Origin: Lysobacteraceae bacterium
GTDB taxonomy: Bacteria > Pseudomonadota > Gammaproteobacteria > Xanthomonadales > Wenzhouxiangellaceae
NCBI GenBank assembly: GCA_020201235.1
Contig: JAIVHD010000341.1
Span: forward strand, 1-7,587
Direction of reading: 5' to 3'
DNA: 7,587 nt
The notes under the pieces were generated by a model. The model saw nothing but the letters and a program-made list of their open reading frames with translations. It was not told where the DNA came from and searched no databases. A program made the position numbers and the translations under genes. Shown piece by piece: positions 5,801 to 7,587 of this stretch. The stretch's first letter is position 1; each line of letters begins with the position of its first letter.

Positions 5801-5902
5801 CGCTGCGCGGTTGAGCAGCGCTTCCGGGGCGTGTGCCCGATTTTTTAAACCTCACATAGAGTGAAACGATGCTCCGGTTGAAAAATCTCCGCGCACGCCC
5901 CG
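5801..5902 (+). ncRNA. Candidate structured RNA in the leader of the two-component operon
   Basis: A stem-loop (CGCTGC 5801-5806 with GCAGCG 5815-5820) precedes a long imperfect hairpin. In the hairpin, 5825-5836 pairs with 5891-5902 over 12 positions. After a small internal loop, 5839-5848 pairs with 5878-5887 and 5850-5851 with 5876-5877, leaving A5849 bulged. The apex has a small TCAC-ATAGA-GTGA hairpin. Both non-Watson-Crick pairs (5834/5893 and 5846/5880) are U-G wobbles on the plus strand and would be A-C mismatches on the minus strand, which favours a plus-strand RNA. A competing short hairpin (5825-5839) followed by six T (5841-5846) looks like an intrinsic terminator. It could be a cis-regulatory leader, a terminated small RNA, or a small palindromic mobile repeat. 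Confidence 0.4.
5825..5846 (+). terminator. Possible intrinsic terminator or attenuator in the kinase leader
   Basis: A short hairpin (C5825 with G5839, GGGC 5827-5830 with GCCC 5835-5838, loop GTGT, one bulged G) is followed by A and six T. That is the layout of a rho-independent terminator, about 70-90 nt after the predicted transcription start. It competes with a longer fold pairing 5825-5836 to 5891-5902. The stem is short, so efficiency is uncertain. Confidence 0.35.
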
Positions 5903-5957
5903 TAAACACGACGCTCCGCGCTCTCGCGCTTGGATATTTCCGAATACAATCAGAAGC

Positions 5958-6837
5958 ATGCAACTGATGGGCGAACCAAGCAGGGCGATCGCCCGCGAAC
6001 TGACCGCCAACCCCCTTGCCTGGGCCTCCTATGCGGCCTGGGGTGCGGTGTGGCTTGCGGTCAGCGGGGTCTACGGCCGACCGGCGGCTGAATTCCCTTC
6101 GACACCGGACGCCATTCTGTTCGCCTGGCTTTTGTGCTGGTTGATCTGCCTGCTCGACGACCTGCTGCCGGCGCGCGTCATTGACGCAGCACTGGTCGGG
6201 TTGACCGGGCTGACCGGTCTGGCGCTGTGGTTGCTTCCGGCGGGTGCCACTCCAATCCCGCGATCAGGAACGCTTGCGGCTGTCGCGGGAACTCCACGAT
6301 GTGGCGGGACACAAGCTGACCGCGCTCAAGCTCAATCTGCGCGGACTGGCGCGGCGGCTGGATGATGAAAACGCGGCCGAGGTGCGAAATGCAGAAGAAC
6401 TGGCGACCGATCTGTTGAACGATCTGCGTTCGGTGGTCCGCCACCTGCGCGCAACCGAGGGCATCGAGCTGGATGCAAGCCTGCGCGAACTGGCTCGACC
6501 GTTTCCCCGCCCACAGCTGAATCTGCACCTCGACGAGCAGGTTCGCGTTGCGCGTGCCGACCAGGCCGAAGCCATGCTTCGCGTGGTCCAGGAAAGCCTG
6601 ACCAACGCCGCTCGACACGGCCCGGCCAGAACACTGCACGTCCACCTCAGCCGCCAGCGCAATCGCCTGGTGCTGCGGGTCGAGGACGATGGACGCGTCG
6701 TCGGCCAGGTTCAGCCAGGGAACGGCCTGACCGGCATGCGCGAGCGGCTTGCGGAATTAAACGGATCGTTCGAGGTCATGAAGTCGGATCTCGGCGGATT
6801 GAAGCTTATTGCCACGTTTCCCACGGAGCTGCATTGA
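5958..6837 (+). pseudogene. Membrane sensor histidine kinase, DesK/NarL-type (HisKA_3), split by a frameshift
   Basis: The N-terminal part, from ATG 5958 or ATG 5967, encodes three hydrophobic segments (about residues 19-39, 52-66, 75-94). It stays meaningful to about base 6243 and then turns into Arg/Ala/Gly-rich nonsense that stops at 6365. The kinase core continues one base further along, in the frame of 6244-6837, which is open from 6214. Removing a single base near 6239-6244 (for example one G of GGCGGG) would join the two into a kinase of about 292 aa with its H-box about 15 residues after the last membrane segment. It would sense a membrane or envelope signal and phosphorylate the downstream regulator. 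The break may be a true mutation, an assembly or sequencing error, or less likely programmed frameshifting. The intact downstream regulator and clean core argue for a recent event or an error. Confidence 0.7.
6244..6837 (+). CDS. Histidine kinase core (HisKA_3 and HATPase) of the split kinase
   Basis: This is the 197-aa cytoplasmic part of the frameshifted kinase. The dimerisation/phosphoacceptor helix S-R-E-L-H-D-V-A-G-H-K-L has the phosphorylated histidine at residue 18. The ATP-binding domain has an N-box (V-V-Q-E-S-L-T-N-A-A-R-H-G, E117 and N121), a D-box (V-E-D-D-G-R, 146-151) and a glycine loop (G-N-G-L-T-G-M-R-E-R-L, from 159), all apparently intact. On its own it could only begin at GTG 6244, which has no Shine-Dalgarno, and it would be a soluble kinase without sensor. 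It is more likely the second half of one gene. Its TGA (6835-6837) shares a base with the ATG of the response regulator, so the two are coupled. Confidence 0.75.
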   Translation: MPLQSRDQERLRLSRELHDVAGHKLTALKLNLRGLARRLDDENAAEVRNAEELATDLLNDLRSVVRHLRATEGIELDASLRELARPFPRPQLNLHLDEQVRVARADQAEAMLRVVQESLTNAARHGPARTLHVHLSRQRNRLVLRVEDDGRVVGQVQPGNGLTGMRERLAELNGSFEVMKSDLGGLKLIATFPTELH

Positions 6838-7469
6838 TGACCACACGCATCGCGCTGGCCGACGACCAGGCCCTGATTCGCAAGGGTCTGATCTCGGTAA
6901 TCAACGAACTGCCCGGCCTTGAGGTCGTGGTCGAGGCCGCCTCGGGCGAGCCCTTGCTTGAGGCCCTGGCCGAAACGCCGGTCGATCTGGTCGTATCCGA
7001 CATTCGGATGCCGGGCGTTGACGGCATTGAGCTTTGTCGAAGACTGAAGGCGCTTGACGATGCGCCGCCGGTCTTGCTGCTGACCACCTTCGACGATCAC
7101 GAGCTGATGCTCGCGGCAGTCCAGGCGGGCGCCCAGGGCTTCGCGCTCAAGGATATTTCACCCGAAGATCTGGCCGAGCTTGTCGCCGCAATCCTGAACG
7201 GCGAAGGACGGCTGCAGCCGGTCAACACCGCGGGGGTTGCCGAGCGTTATCCCTACCAGGACGATTCGCCCGTAGTGGATGCCTTCTCGAACCGGGAGCT
7301 GGATATCCTGCGCCTGATCGCCGGTGGCTATTCCAACCGCGAAATCGCCCGCTCCATCCACCTGGCCGAAGGCACGGTCAAGAACTACGTGTCCGAAATC
7401 CTCGACAAGCTCAACACCCGCGATCGCACCCGCGCGGTGCTGAAGGCGATCACGCTGCGGATCATCTAG
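6837..7469 (+). CDS. NarL/FixJ (LuxR-type HTH) response regulator
   Basis: The 210-aa regulator has a full receiver domain: acidic pair D9-D10 (A-L-A-D-D-Q), phospho-acceptor D55 (V-V-S-D-I-R-M-P-G), switch threonine T83 (L-L-L-T-T-F-D-D) and lysine K105 (F-A-L-K-D). A short linker leads to a LuxR-type helix-turn-helix at about 148-205, with the classic F-S-N-R-E-L-D-I-L, G-G-Y-S-N-R-E-I-A and A-E-G-T-V-K-N-Y-V-S-E-I-L-D-K-L-N blocks. All key residues are present, so phosphorylation-dependent DNA binding is expected. The length is standard. ATG at 6837 overlaps the kinase TGA by one base (TGATG) and has GGAG eight bases upstream; a TTG one codon earlier is less likely. It resembles DesR-like regulators, but lipid desaturation is not implied because no desaturase is nearby. 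Targets could include the divergent DUF2306-like gene, which is inference only. Confidence 0.93.
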   Translation: MTTRIALADDQALIRKGLISVINELPGLEVVVEAASGEPLLEALAETPVDLVVSDIRMPGVDGIELCRRLKALDDAPPVLLLTTFDDHELMLAAVQAGAQGFALKDISPEDLAELVAAILNGEGRLQPVNTAGVAERYPYQDDSPVVDAFSNRELDILRLIAGGYSNREIARSIHLAEGTVKNYVSEILDKLNTRDRTRAVLKAITLRII

Positions 7470-7587
7470 CAGCCTGTCGGACTTGACCGATCTACGCTGA
7501 GGGAAAGTCCGGTTGGAGCCAGATTTTTCGATCTTTTGAGGCGAATAGTGGGCCTATTTAACGAAAAAGAGCGGGAAATCTGGCCCA
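7470..7587. repeat. Gene-free tail with two inverted repeats; terminator or mobile-element edge
   Basis: Right after the regulator stop, CGGACTT (7478-7484) and AAGTCCG (7505-7511) form a 7-bp stem with a 20-base loop. GCCAGATTT (7518-7526) and AAATCTGGC (7576-7584) form a 9-bp pair with 49 bases between, and T-runs follow at 7523-7527. No coding frame is evident. The first stem could terminate the two-component operon. The opening CAGCCTGTCGGACTT also reminds me of ends seen next to IS1182-like insertion sequences, but no transposase is in the window. Confidence 0.35.

Larger units (their letters stand above)
5607..5957. other. 351-bp divergent intergenic region with promoter and structured leader
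   Basis: No recognisable protein gene lies here. From left to right it holds the leader of the DUF2306-like gene, a copy of an 11-bp direct repeat (5660-5670), two near-palindromes (5695-5708 and 5740-5753), a putative plus-strand promoter (5720-5748), a stem-loop (5801-5820) and a 78-bp imperfect inverted repeat (5825-5902). A 19-codon ORF (ATG 5755 to TGA 5814) starts close to the predicted transcription start but has no ribosome binding site. Confidence 0.6.

Noticed and set aside
5755..5814. 19-codon ORF near the predicted kinase-operon transcription start, considered as leader peptide
   Set aside because: It has no ribosome binding site and no run of regulatory codons, so it is not supported as a translated leader.
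5945..5958. TACAAT as promoter for a leaderless kinase mRNA
   Set aside because: The -10 match is good (5/6) but no -35 exists at 16-18 bp, and a better-spaced promoter lies at 5720-5748.
5742..5963. Minus-strand 73-codon open frame in the kinase leader
   Set aside because: It is Arg/Ser-rich with no start signal, and the DNA is better explained by hairpins and a promoter.

Overview
This is a GC-rich bacterial window. Protein families and codon style suggest a member of the Pseudomonadota, most likely a gammaproteobacterium; nothing here fixes the genus. It holds eight protein-coding loci, one of which is split by a frameshift, plus several structured intergenic stretches. I found no tRNA, rRNA or CRISPR array.

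Left third, minus strand (2972 down to the window edge): a tightly packed three-gene operon. It runs from a 138-aa uncharacterised, probably helical protein, to a double-domain KaiC/RAD55-like ATPase, to a coiled-coil GGDEF-EAL cyclic-di-GMP enzyme that leaves the window at base 1. Consecutive genes overlap by 8 and 4 bases. The layout suggests a P-loop ATPase switch feeding into c-di-GMP metabolism. The KaiC-like protein seems to lack the residues that KaiC autophosphorylates, so it is unlikely to be a textbook clock kinase. This operon is the best candidate for an undescribed system in the window.

Middle (2973 to 5636): a 240-bp gap with a strong hairpin and a 9-bp inverted repeat. It is followed by a DUF1622-type small membrane protein (minus), a possible 52-aa single-span membrane peptide (plus) in the divergent gap, a TauD/TfdA-type Fe(II)/2-oxoglutarate dioxygenase (plus), and a convergent polytopic membrane protein resembling DUF2306 (minus). 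None of these has an obvious shared pathway with the flanking operons.

Right third, plus strand (about 5720 to the end): a two-component system of the DesK/NarL kind. A putative sigma70 promoter is followed by a highly structured leader of about 200 nt, a membrane histidine kinase whose membrane part and kinase core lie in different frames, and an intact NarL/LuxR-type response regulator that starts on the kinase stop codon. The last 118 bp have no gene and carry inverted repeats that could be a terminator or the edge of a mobile element.
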